Below are positions 19,554 through 27,512 of a stretch of DNA of 64,000 bases, piece by piece (the stretch's first letter is position 1; every line of letters begins with the position of its first letter). This DNA comes from Xiheimicrobium sp052034585. Lineage in GTDB: Bacteria; Myxococcota; Myxococcia; Myxococcales; Myxococcaceae. The stretch spans positions 1 to 64,000 of the forward strand of contig JBPOIJ010000105.1 of the NCBI GenBank assembly GCA_052034585.1, given 5' to 3'. A model generated the notes under the pieces. It was given only the letters and a program-made list of their open reading frames with translations. It did no database searches and had not been told where the DNA came from. The translations under genes were made by a program, and so were the position numbers.

Positions 19554-21521
19554 TCAGCCCACTCCCGCGAGCACGAGCCCGCCGAGGACGAGCAACGTCA
19601 GCAGCCCGAGCGCGAACACGAAGCGTGGCTGCGCCGGCACCTTCTCGGCGAACTGGACGATGAGGGCCTCGGCCTGCCCCAGCACCTCGTAGAGCCGCCG
19701 CTCGACGGGATCGGGGTGGTGGCTCGCCGCGTGGCCCGCCTTCCGCGGGAAGGGCTCGGTCGAGATCGCCTCCCTCCGCACCGCTGGCATCACCGACTCG
19801 AAGATCGCGCCCAACAGCCCGCTGAACGAGCTCCCGGTGTACTGCATGCGTGGGTTGAGCGCGGTGTACCCGCAGCCCCACGTCGCGCTCTGCCGTGCCT
19901 TGCGGGTGACGAACCAGCGCAGGCCGGCGGCGAGCACCAGCACCAAGAGCCCACGGCTGGCCCACGTCACCGGGGCGAGGAACTCGAGCTGCGACGCGCC
20001 CGCCTCGGGGAAGGGGAGCCGCGCCACCACCGGGCGCACCAACCCCAGGGCCAGCTCGGGGAAGACCGACACCCCGAGCGCCAGCGCCGCCAAGACGATC
20101 ATCGCCGAGCGCATCGAGATCGGCGTCTCGCCCGAGACGTGCACGGTGGCGTCGCGCGGCGAGCCGAGGAAGGTGATGCCGAAGCAGCGCGTCATCGAGA
20201 AGGCGCTCAGCCCGCCCACCAACGCCAGCACCGCGCCTGCGCTGACGAGCACGATGTTCGCCAGCCGCTCGGGCGCCGCCCCGCTGAAGAGGCCCGCGTA
20301 GAGGGTGAACTCGCTCAAGAAGCCGTTGAGCGGTGGGAGCGCGCAGGCCGCCAGCGTGCCGATCAGGAAGAGCGCGGTCAGCGAGGGCAGCTTCTTCGCC
20401 AGCCCGCCGAGCCGCTCGAGATCGACGGTGTGCGTCGCACGGAAGATCGCTCCCGCACCGAAGAACAGCAGGCACTTGAAGATGGCGTGGTTGAGGAGAT
20501 GAAAGAGCGCGGCGGTGAAGCCCGAGATGGCGAGCGCGGGGAGGTTCCACGACCAGCCGAGCGCCCCGACGCCGAGCCCCATCGCCACGATGCCCACGTT
20601 CTCGGTCGACGAGTAGCCGAGCAGCCGTTTGACGTCGCGCTGGGTCGAGGTGAAGAGCACCCCGAAGAACGCCGACGCCACCCCGTACGCGAGCATCGCC
20701 CAGCCCATCCACTCCTCGGGCTTGCCCATCAGCAGCAGGAACCGCACGAGCCCGAAGAGGCCGGCCTTGTGAATCACTCCAGACATCAGCGCCGAGACGT
20801 GGGCGGGCGCGGCGGAGTGGGCCCGTGGCAGCCAGGTGTGGAATGGGAAGAAGGCCGCCTTGAGCGCGAACGAGGCGCCGAGGAGCAGGAAGATGGTGTC
20901 ACGACCGGCTTCGCCACGCGCGAGGAAGGCGCCGAACTGCTCGAACTCGAGCGAGCCGGTGCGCGCGTGCAACAACATGAAGGCGGCGACCAGCACGAAG
21001 AGCCCCACGTGGGTCGAGACGAGGTAGTTGAACCCCGCGAACCGGATCTTCTGGTTCCGGTAGTCCCAGATGACGAGCAGCCAGGCGGCGATCGCAGCGA
21101 CCTCCCAGCCGAGGAGGAACACGAGCACGCTCTGCGAGGTGTAGACGATCACGAACGACAGCGAGACCATGTTGAGCAGCGCGAAGTGGGGCCCGGCGCG
21201 GCGGCCCTTCGCCTCGTACGGGGCGAGGTACCCGATGGCGTAGAGCGTCCCCACGAGGGTGAACGGCAACGACCAGACGAGGAAGTACCGGCTCAGCGCG
21301 TCGGCTTCGAAGGTGAGGCGCCCGAGGGGCTGAGGCCACTCCGAGACGAGCCTGCCGAGCTCCGGGGCCGAGCCGATCTCGAAGAGGCCGACGAAGACGG
21401 CGATGCAGGCCGCGAGCTGGCTGACGATCGCCCAGGCGGCGGCCGTGCGATGGGTGCGGGAGATCAGCGCCAGCCCGGCACCAATCAGGAGAAGCGGAAG
21501 ACTGAGGAGCAGCCTGACCAT
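19554..21521 (-). CDS. hyfB: Hydrogenase-4 component B-like antiporter subunit
   Basis: I start at ATG 21521 (AGGACG just upstream), giving 655 residues; the frame to 21569 adds 16 residues with no signal. It is a NuoL/MrpD/HyfB-type proton-translocating subunit with LLGWEVAAIAAWLLV, HTWLPRAHSAAPAHVSALMSG and KRLLGYSSTENVGI. Its C-terminal extension (about 535-655) has CGYTALNPRMQYTGSSFSG, as in HyfB and HycC. It is the first gene of the operon and may be transcribed from the candidate sigma-54 promoter upstream. Confidence 0.92.
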   Translation of the reverse strand: MVRLLLSLPLLLIGAGLALISRTHRTAAAWAIVSQLAACIAVFVGLFEIGSAPELGRLVSEWPQPLGRLTFEADALSRYFLVWSLPFTLVGTLYAIGYLAPYEAKGRRAGPHFALLNMVSLSFVIVYTSQSVLVFLLGWEVAAIAAWLLVIWDYRNQKIRFAGFNYLVSTHVGLFVLVAAFMLLHARTGSLEFEQFGAFLARGEAGRDTIFLLLGASFALKAAFFPFHTWLPRAHSAAPAHVSALMSGVIHKAGLFGLVRFLLLMGKPEEWMGWAMLAYGVASAFFGVLFTSTQRDVKRLLGYSSTENVGIVAMGLGVGALGWSWNLPALAISGFTAALFHLLNHAIFKCLLFFGAGAIFRATHTVDLERLGGLAKKLPSLTALFLIGTLAACALPPLNGFLSEFTLYAGLFSGAAPERLANIVLVSAGAVLALVGGLSAFSMTRCFGITFLGSPRDATVHVSGETPISMRSAMIVLAALALGVSVFPELALGLVRPVVARLPFPEAGASQLEFLAPVTWASRGLLVLVLAAGLRWFVTRKARQSATWGCGYTALNPRMQYTGSSFSGLLGAIFESVMPAVRREAISTEPFPRKAGHAASHHPDPVERRLYEVLGQAEALIVQFAEKVPAQPRFVFALGLLTLLVLGGLVLAGVG

Positions 21522-21548
21522 CGCGTCCTGAAGAGAAAGGTCGCTAGC

Positions 21549-21562
21549 GCATTTCTGTGGCC
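21549..21562 (-). promoter_or_regulatory. Candidate sigma-54 (-24/-12) promoter of the hyf operon
   Basis: On the minus strand this reads GGCCACAGAAATGC, which keeps the GG-N10-GC spacing of -24/-12 elements but matches only part of the TGGCAC-N5-TTGC consensus. It ends 27 bases before hyfB ATG. The context fits: a sigma-54 activator is encoded divergently and E. coli hyf and FHL operons are sigma-54 dependent. The match is weak. Confidence 0.3.
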
Positions 21563-21660
21563 GGTGCACTCACTCAAGCAGCCCCCCACTTCGCCCGGTG
21601 GGCCGTCGGGCCCCGTCTCTTGCCGGCTTCGTCGCCCGCTCCTACACCGACCCTCCGAGA

Positions 21661-23091
21661 ATGAAGCTCGTCACTCGCCTCACCGTCGCGTTCCTCCTCG
21701 TGGTGATCGCCGCCATCTCGCTCGCCGAGTGGCGCCGGTTCACCACCGAGGTGGCCGACTTCGAGGCCGACGTCGATCGGTCGCACCTGTTGGTGGCGCG
21801 CTCGGTGGCCGACGCGGTCGAGGCGATCGTTCCCCGAGACGGGCTCGCCGAGGCCCAGCGCATGGTGGACTCGAGCGGCCAGCACCACCCCACTGCGCTC
21901 CGCATTCGGTGGGTCTGCCTCGACGAGGGAACGAGCCCGCCAGCGATCCCGTGCGCCGAGCTCGCCAGCGTGCAAGACGCGCGGAGCTTCACCGCCGAGC
22001 GCGGACGCAGAGTGACGGTCGTGCCAGTGCGGTTGGCGGAGCGGCCCGGCGGAGCGATCGAGGTGTCGGAGTCGGCGCAGTACGAGACCGACTGGGCACG
22101 CGCGCACGTGACCGCGGCGGTTCAGCTCGCGCTCGGCCTCATCTTCGGCATGGCGGCCTTCGCCTTCATCCTCGGGTGGCTGTTGGTCGCTCGCCCCACG
22201 CGCGCGCTCGTCTCGAAGTCGCGCGAGATGGGCCGCGGGGAGTTCAAGCCCGATCTCACCCTCGGCACCGGTGACGAGTTCGAGCAGCTCGCCAAGGAAC
22301 TCAACGCCGCCTGCGCCCAGCTCGAGCACGCGCAAGCCGAGAAGGCCAAGGCGACCGAGGCTCGCGAGCGCGCGACGGAGCACCTGCGCCACGCCGATCG
22401 CCTCGCCACGGTGGGCCGGCTCGCGACCGGGCTCGCCCACGAGCTGGGCACCCCGCTCAACGTCATCGAGGCCCGCGCTGGGCTCATCGTCGACGACCTG
22501 GAGTCGAGCGAGACGACCCGTTCGTCGGCGAAGCTGATCATCACCGAGACCGAACAGGTGACCCGGCTCGTCCGCCAGCTGCTCGTCTTCGCGCGGCCGC
22601 GGGTGCTCGAGCCCACGCCCGTCTTCCTCGACTCCATCGCGAGGACGGTCGTCGATCTGATCGGCCCGCTCGCGGCGCGCAAGCCGGTGACCCTCGACGT
22701 GTCGGGGCTCTCGCCCTCGAAGGCCGCTGGCGACGAGGTGTTGCTGCAGCAGGCCCTCACCAACCTCGTCGTCAACGCGCTTCATGCGTGCGCGGCGAAC
22801 GGTCACGTCTGGGTCGCGACCGGCCAGGTGGAACGCTCCGCGCCCGAAGGCGGCGAGCGCCACCGTTTCGCGACGCTCTCGGTCCGCGACGACGGGGTGG
22901 GCATCGCGACCGAGCAACAGCGCAGCATCTTCGAGCCCTTCTTCACCACCAAGCCGGCAGGCGAAGGGACGGGGCTGGGGCTGCCGATCGTCTCGAGCAT
23001 CATCGAAGAACACGGTGGCTTCCTCACGCTCGAGAGCGCTCCCGGCCGTGGCAGCACCTTCACCATTCATCTCCCCGAGGCCAGCCGATGA
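21661..23091 (+). CDS. Membrane sensor histidine kinase (NtrB/ZraS type)
   Basis: ATG 21661 gives a first membrane helix right away (residues 5-22). A periplasmic domain of about 120 residues, a second helix (about 150-178), a HAMP-like linker, a short coiled coil and the kinase core follow. The H-box is GLAHELGTPLNVIEARAG and the ATPase part has GDEVLLQQALTNLVVNA and GEGTGLGLPIVSSII. It overlaps the sigma-54 regulator gene by four bases (ATGA), so they form a pair. The pair is divergent from the hyf operon. Confidence 0.95.
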   Translation: MKLVTRLTVAFLLVVIAAISLAEWRRFTTEVADFEADVDRSHLLVARSVADAVEAIVPRDGLAEAQRMVDSSGQHHPTALRIRWVCLDEGTSPPAIPCAELASVQDARSFTAERGRRVTVVPVRLAERPGGAIEVSESAQYETDWARAHVTAAVQLALGLIFGMAAFAFILGWLLVARPTRALVSKSREMGRGEFKPDLTLGTGDEFEQLAKELNAACAQLEHAQAEKAKATEARERATEHLRHADRLATVGRLATGLAHELGTPLNVIEARAGLIVDDLESSETTRSSAKLIITETEQVTRLVRQLLVFARPRVLEPTPVFLDSIARTVVDLIGPLAARKPVTLDVSGLSPSKAAGDEVLLQQALTNLVVNALHACAANGHVWVATGQVERSAPEGGERHRFATLSVRDDGVGIATEQQRSIFEPFFTTKPAGEGTGLGLPIVSSIIEEHGGFLTLESAPGRGSTFTIHLPEASR

Positions 23092-24455
23092 CCGCCCGCA
23101 TTCTCGTCGTCGATGACGACGCCAACCTCACCTCGACCCTCGAGCTCGGCCTTTCGCAGCGCGGCTATCGGGTGGTGAGCGCCCAGCGCGCCGAGGAGGC
23201 GCTGCGGCAGCTCGACGCCGAAGACGTCGACGTGGTGCTCACCGATCTCGCCATGCCCGGGCTCGGCGGCCTCGAGTTCGCCGAGCGCGTCTCGGCCAGT
23301 CACCCCGACACGCCCGTCATCGTCCTCACCGGGTTCGGGAGCTTCGACAGCGCGGTCGCGGCCATTCGCGCCGGCGCCTACGACTTCCTCTCGAAGCCGG
23401 CGAAGCTCGACGCCATCGTCATCGCCCTCGAGCGCGCGGTGCAGCACCGGCGGCTCCGTCGGGAGGTGGAGCGGCTCCGCCTCGAGGTGAGCGCGGGCGG
23501 GCTCAAGCTCGACGGCGTGGTGGCGGTCAGCCAGGCGATGCAGAGCGTGCTCGACATGATCTCCCGCGTCGCCACGACGCCGACCTCGGTGTTGATCACC
23601 GGCGAGTCGGGCACCGGGAAGGAAGTCGTGGCGCGCGCGATTCACGAGCGGAGCGGCCGGCGAGGGCCCTTCGTCGCGGTCAACTGTGCGGCGATGCCCG
23701 AGGCCTTGCTCGAGAGCGAGCTGTTCGGTCACGTGCGCGGCGCGTTCACCGATGCGCGCGAGGCGAGGGTCGGGCTCTTCACCGAGGCGAACGGCGGCAC
23801 GCTCCTGTTGGACGAGGTGGGCGACATGCCGCTGGGCCTCCAACCCAAGCTGCTCCGGGTGCTCCAGGAGCGAAAGGTGCGGCCGATCGGCGCGCGCGCC
23901 GAGCACCCCGTCGACGTGCGGATCATCGCCGCCACCCATCGAGATCTCGAGAGCCGCATCGAAGAAGGGCAGTTCCGCGAAGACCTCTTCTTCCGCTTGA
24001 ACGTGGTGAGCCTGCACCTGCCGCCCTTGAGAGAGCGCGCCGCCGATCTCCTCCCGCTCGCCCAGCGCTTCCTCACCGAGTTCAGCGGTCGGGCCGGGAA
24101 GGCGGTGAAGGGCCTGTCTGCCAAGGCCGCCGAGAAGCTCGTCTCGTACGACTGGCCCGGCAACGTGCGCGAGCTGTCGAACTGCGTGGAGCGCGCGGTC
24201 GCGATGACCCGCTACGACGAGATCGGCGTCGACGACCTGCCGGAGAAGATCGTCGCGCACCGGCCCACGCGCCTGGTGGTGAACGTCGACGACCCGAGCG
24301 ACTTCGTGACGCTGGAGGAGCTCGAGCGCCGCTACACGCTCAAGGTCCTCTCCGCCTTGCAGGGGAACAAGACGCAGACGGCGAAGGTGCTCGGCATCGA
24401 GCGGAAGACGCTCTACCGAAAGCTCGACGCCTGGGGCATCGCCAAGGGCGAGTGA
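23088..24455 (+). CDS. NtrC-family sigma-54-dependent response regulator
   Basis: The 455-residue protein has a receiver (Asp 53 in LTDLAMPG, Lys 103 in LSKPAK), an AAA+ domain (Walker A GESGTGKE 172-179, Walker B LLLDEVGD about 239-246) and a Fis-type helix-turn-helix at the C terminus (NKTQTAKVLGIERKTLYRKL). The sigma-54 contact loop reads GAFTDA instead of GAFTGA (218-223), a variant I believe occurs in active members. It is probably activated by the overlapping upstream kinase and may control the divergent hyf operon. Confidence 0.95.
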   Translation: MTARILVVDDDANLTSTLELGLSQRGYRVVSAQRAEEALRQLDAEDVDVVLTDLAMPGLGGLEFAERVSASHPDTPVIVLTGFGSFDSAVAAIRAGAYDFLSKPAKLDAIVIALERAVQHRRLRREVERLRLEVSAGGLKLDGVVAVSQAMQSVLDMISRVATTPTSVLITGESGTGKEVVARAIHERSGRRGPFVAVNCAAMPEALLESELFGHVRGAFTDAREARVGLFTEANGGTLLLDEVGDMPLGLQPKLLRVLQERKVRPIGARAEHPVDVRIIAATHRDLESRIEEGQFREDLFFRLNVVSLHLPPLRERAADLLPLAQRFLTEFSGRAGKAVKGLSAKAAEKLVSYDWPGNVRELSNCVERAVAMTRYDEIGVDDLPEKIVAHRPTRLVVNVDDPSDFVTLEELERRYTLKVLSALQGNKTQTAKVLGIERKTLYRKLDAWGIAKGE

Positions 24456-24468
24456 GGCGCAGCAGTGC

Positions 24469-24819
24469 TCAGAGCGCGCCCTTCTGCGCGAGGACCCACA
24501 GCGTGGCTGCGACGTCGGCGTTGCAGTCGTAGGTGCGCTGGGCGTCGCTCGCGGTGGCCCACGAGGAGCCGCCCTTCTCGATCTTCCCGTTCTCGAAGGT
24601 GGCCTGGGTGCTGCCGCCGATCTCGACGTACCACTTGGAGCCGCGCTTGACGGCCTTGCCCTTGGTCGACCCGCCCTTCTCGACGACGATCTCCGACGAC
24701 GACTCCTTGTAGGTGTACTGGGTGCTGCCGCTCTTCTCGACCCGCCCGCTCGAGCACTTGTAGTCGGCGGCGAAGGCGGGAACGGCGACGAGGGCGATCA
24801 GCGCGACGAGCTTCTTCAT
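24469..24819 (-). CDS. Small secreted protein with GS/GGST repeats
   Basis: I start at ATG 24819 for the signal peptide MKKLVALIALVAVPAFA. The mature protein of about 98 residues contains four short repeats of the form (E/R)KxGST or GGST spaced 13-20 residues apart, suggesting a small beta-hairpin fold. Single Cys residues near the start and near the C-terminal DCN may form a disulfide. No family is recognised. It converges on the sigma-54 regulator gene with 13 bases between stops. Confidence 0.7.
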   Translation of the reverse strand: MKKLVALIALVAVPAFAADYKCSSGRVEKSGSTQYTYKESSSEIVVEKGGSTKGKAVKRGSKWYVEIGGSTQATFENGKIEKGGSSWATASDAQRTYDCNADVAATLWVLAQKGAL

Positions 24820-24896
24820 GGTGAGGCTCCAAGGGAAGTGAGGTGCTGCAAAGACCCGCGACGGGCGACGGAGGTGCAGCATTTCGAGGGTGCGCC

Positions 24897-25802
24897 TCAC
24901 GGTGTCACGATCGTCGCCGGCCAGCTCGGCGTTCGGCGCAGCTCGGGAGGGTGGTTCATCCACAGCGTCAGCATCGCTGCCGCGGCCCGGTTCTCTTCGG
25001 GAGCGGTCTGCACGAGCCGGAGCACGAGCTCGTTGGGCACTGCACAGCCCAGGTGCTGCCGAACCCACGGCCCGGCGAGCTCGAGGATCGCGCGCAGCTG
25101 CGTGCCGTGGTTCGGGCTCTCGAGGTTGGTCATCGACGTCCGACAGAGGTTGGGCGGCGGCCGGCCGACGGGCTCGGGCGGTCTGGGGAGTGGCACCGGA
25201 GAGAGGGCTCGACACGCGGTGGCGGGAGCGTCGGCGCCAAACTCGGTGAGGGCGGTGCAGAGGGCGGCGCGCTCCTCTGGCCATCGAGGTGGCTTCGCGG
25301 CGAGGCTCCGCTCGAGCTGGCCCACCACGATGCTGGCGCGGAGGACACGAACCGCGACGATGGCGGCGAGGCGCACGTGTTCGTCGGGGTCGAGCACGAG
25401 GTCGCCCACCGCCGAGGTGCCGGGATCCCACTTGGCGATCGCCGCGAGGCGCGCGAGCTCGAGGCGGGTGGCGACGCTCGGGGCCTGACTCTCCGTTCCC
25501 CACGACAGCAGGTTCGTCCGCGCGAGCGAGAGGAGCCGCAGCCGGGCGAGCTCGGCGGAGCAGGGAGACGCCTTCTCCACGAGCGCGTCCATCACCTCGC
25601 CGGCCTTCTTGGTGTCGGCGACGGCGTAGAACCACATCGCCTGGCAGGGGTCGTCGGGGAACGGGCCTCGCGCCACCACGTGCTGGAGCTGAGCGATCGT
25701 CATCGCCGTCGCCGAGGCTGGCAGCGTCTCGACGTGCTTCGGTGCACAGCCGAGCGCCCCGGCGAGAAGGAAGAGTCGGGCGGGGGCCGGCAGCAACCTC
25801 AT
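24897..25802 (-). CDS. Hypothetical lipoprotein with helical repeats
   Basis: ATG 25802 gives a lipoprotein signal (MRLLPAPARLFLLAGALGC); a GTG six codons earlier is less likely. The 301-residue product is rich in Leu, Ala and Arg, with segments such as DEHVRLAAIVAVRVLRASIVV that resemble HEAT repeats, and a Pro-rich linker near residue 205. No enzymatic motif is visible. It is downstream of the Ser/Thr kinase on the same strand. Confidence 0.7.
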   Translation of the reverse strand: MRLLPAPARLFLLAGALGCAPKHVETLPASATAMTIAQLQHVVARGPFPDDPCQAMWFYAVADTKKAGEVMDALVEKASPCSAELARLRLLSLARTNLLSWGTESQAPSVATRLELARLAAIAKWDPGTSAVGDLVLDPDEHVRLAAIVAVRVLRASIVVGQLERSLAAKPPRWPEERAALCTALTEFGADAPATACRALSPVPLPRPPEPVGRPPPNLCRTSMTNLESPNHGTQLRAILELAGPWVRQHLGCAVPNELVLRLVQTAPEENRAAAAMLTLWMNHPPELRRTPSWPATIVTP

Positions 25803-25839
25803 CGCGACCGAGTATCTCACACCAGGTCGTTCGGGCCGC

Positions 25840-27435
25840 TCACTTCGGCCGCTTCAGATCGTTCGACGGCGGCGGCGTTCTCGGCGCGAGGGGATCGTCT
25901 TCGTCTTCCAGCCGCGAGGCCGGCTTGCCGATGGGCGTCTTCTTGGTCGCCGGTGGCTTGGCGGTCGCCCCACTCTTCACCGGCGTCACCGTCGGGAGCG
26001 CGTCGGGCTTGGCTTTGGGGCCTGCAGGTTCCTGGAACGCGCGCTCGATGGGGTCGATCTTCGGGGGCGGGCTCGGCTTCTCCACCGGCTTCTCGAGCTT
26101 CGGCTCGGGTGGCTTCTCGATCGGTCGAAGCTGGAGCTTCTGGATGAGCTCGATGCGCGGGCCAGAGCCGGCCGCCGTCACCGTCATCGGCAGGAAGCCT
26201 TCCTTCTGGAGCGTCACGTCGGCCTTCGCCCGCCCGTCGACCGCGGTGAGCGAGATGTCGAGCGGGGTGGTGCCCTTGATCATCTTCCCGATGATCACCT
26301 GCGCGCCCGCCGGATCGGTCTCGATGTGGAAGAGCACCTGCGAGGTGACGGGCTCCACCGGCTTGGGCTTTCGGAGCACGAGCGCAGTGCCGCCGATGCC
26401 CACCAACAGCGCGAGCATGAAGCCGCCCACCAGCAGCGGCATGTTCCGGCGGCCGGCAGCGGGATCGGGCAGCGCCGTGTTCGGCAGCGGCGTCTCGAAG
26501 GCCGGCGTCGCGACCGGTGAGGTCAGCTCGCTCATCGCCTGCAGCACCTCGTCCATGGACTGGAAGCGATCCATGGGCGACTTCTGCATGCACTTGGTGA
26601 CGACGGCGGCCATCGCCTCGGGAATCGGCTCGAACTTGGGCGGCGTGACGATGGCCGGAATCGGCTCGTTCACGTGCTTCATGATGATCTCGAGCGGCGC
26701 GGTGCCCGAGTACGGCGGCTTGCCGGTGAGCGCCTCGAAGAGGATGCAGCCGAGCGCGTAGATGTCGCTGCGGGGGTCGGCGCGGCCACGATCGCCCTGC
26801 TCGGGCGCCATGTACGGGGGGCTCCCCATGAGCATGCCCTGCTGGGTGATCGCGCGGCCTTCGAGTTCCTGGCCTTCGACGAAGGACTTCACCAAGCCGA
26901 AGTCGAGCACCTTCACGTGATCGGTGTCGTCGTCGGCCGACAGCAGCATGATGTTGGCCGGCTTGAGATCGCGGTGCACCACCCCGAGCTCGTGGGCTTC
27001 CCGGAGCGCCCGCGCGGTCTGCTGGCCGATCGAGAGCGCGCGTCTCCACCCGAGCGGCCCCTTCGAGAAGGAGCGATCGAGCGTCTCGCCCTCGAGGAAC
27101 TCCATCGCCAGGTAGAAGATGCCGTCGGTCGAGCAGCCGTAGTCGAAGATGCGAACGGTGTTGGGGTGCGACAGCTTGGCGGTGAGGGCCGCCTCGACGA
27201 GGAACCGCTGACGGAACGACTCGTCGCGGCCGGCGCCGTAGTTCGAGTCGAGCACCTTCAAGGCGACCGCACGATTCAGCCCCACCTGCACGGCTCGGTA
27301 GACGCGGCCCATCGCGCCCTTGCCGATGCCGCCCACGATGCGGAAGCGCCCATCGAGGGTGACCCCGATCAGCGGATCAAGCCCTTCGGCGTTGACCTCG
27401 GCAGTGACGTCTTCCTGGGCTTCGGACACGGACAC
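25840..27435 (-). CDS. Transmembrane Ser/Thr protein kinase with PEGA-like domain
   Basis: The 531-residue protein has an N-terminal Hanks-type kinase (glycine loop GGIGKGAMG, Lys 60, HRDLKPAN 154-161, DFG 178-180, SPPYMAPEQ). One membrane helix follows (about 333-352), then an extracytoplasmic region with a PEGA-like domain (HIETDPAGAQVIIGKMIKGTTPLDI) and a Pro/Lys-rich tail. All catalytic residues are present. Family knowledge: PEGA domains probably bind envelope or surface ligands. FHA proteins such as the activator at 1033-2391 are typical readers of such kinases, but no direct link can be shown. Confidence 0.95.
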   Translation of the reverse strand: MSVSEAQEDVTAEVNAEGLDPLIGVTLDGRFRIVGGIGKGAMGRVYRAVQVGLNRAVALKVLDSNYGAGRDESFRQRFLVEAALTAKLSHPNTVRIFDYGCSTDGIFYLAMEFLEGETLDRSFSKGPLGWRRALSIGQQTARALREAHELGVVHRDLKPANIMLLSADDDTDHVKVLDFGLVKSFVEGQELEGRAITQQGMLMGSPPYMAPEQGDRGRADPRSDIYALGCILFEALTGKPPYSGTAPLEIIMKHVNEPIPAIVTPPKFEPIPEAMAAVVTKCMQKSPMDRFQSMDEVLQAMSELTSPVATPAFETPLPNTALPDPAAGRRNMPLLVGGFMLALLVGIGGTALVLRKPKPVEPVTSQVLFHIETDPAGAQVIIGKMIKGTTPLDISLTAVDGRAKADVTLQKEGFLPMTVTAAGSGPRIELIQKLQLRPIEKPPEPKLEKPVEKPSPPPKIDPIERAFQEPAGPKAKPDALPTVTPVKSGATAKPPATKKTPIGKPASRLEDEDDPLAPRTPPPSNDLKRPK

Positions 27436-27512
27436 GTGAGTTCGAGAGCGTATAGCCCTATCTGTCTCGCCGCGTCACCCCGGGCTCGCCCGCTCGGTGA
27501 GCAGCAACCCCT

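Noticed and set aside
14379..21521. Annotation as NADH dehydrogenase (complex I)
   Set aside because: Gene order is that of hyf and the set lacks NADH-binding subunits (NuoEFG); the HyfB-type C-terminal extension and ferredoxin fusion fit the hydrogenase-4 family.
19485..22274. A 929-codon open frame on the plus strand opposite hyfB
   Set aside because: It lies antisense to a well-supported membrane gene and its translation is Arg/Glu/His-rich with no domain, as expected for a shadow in GC-rich DNA.
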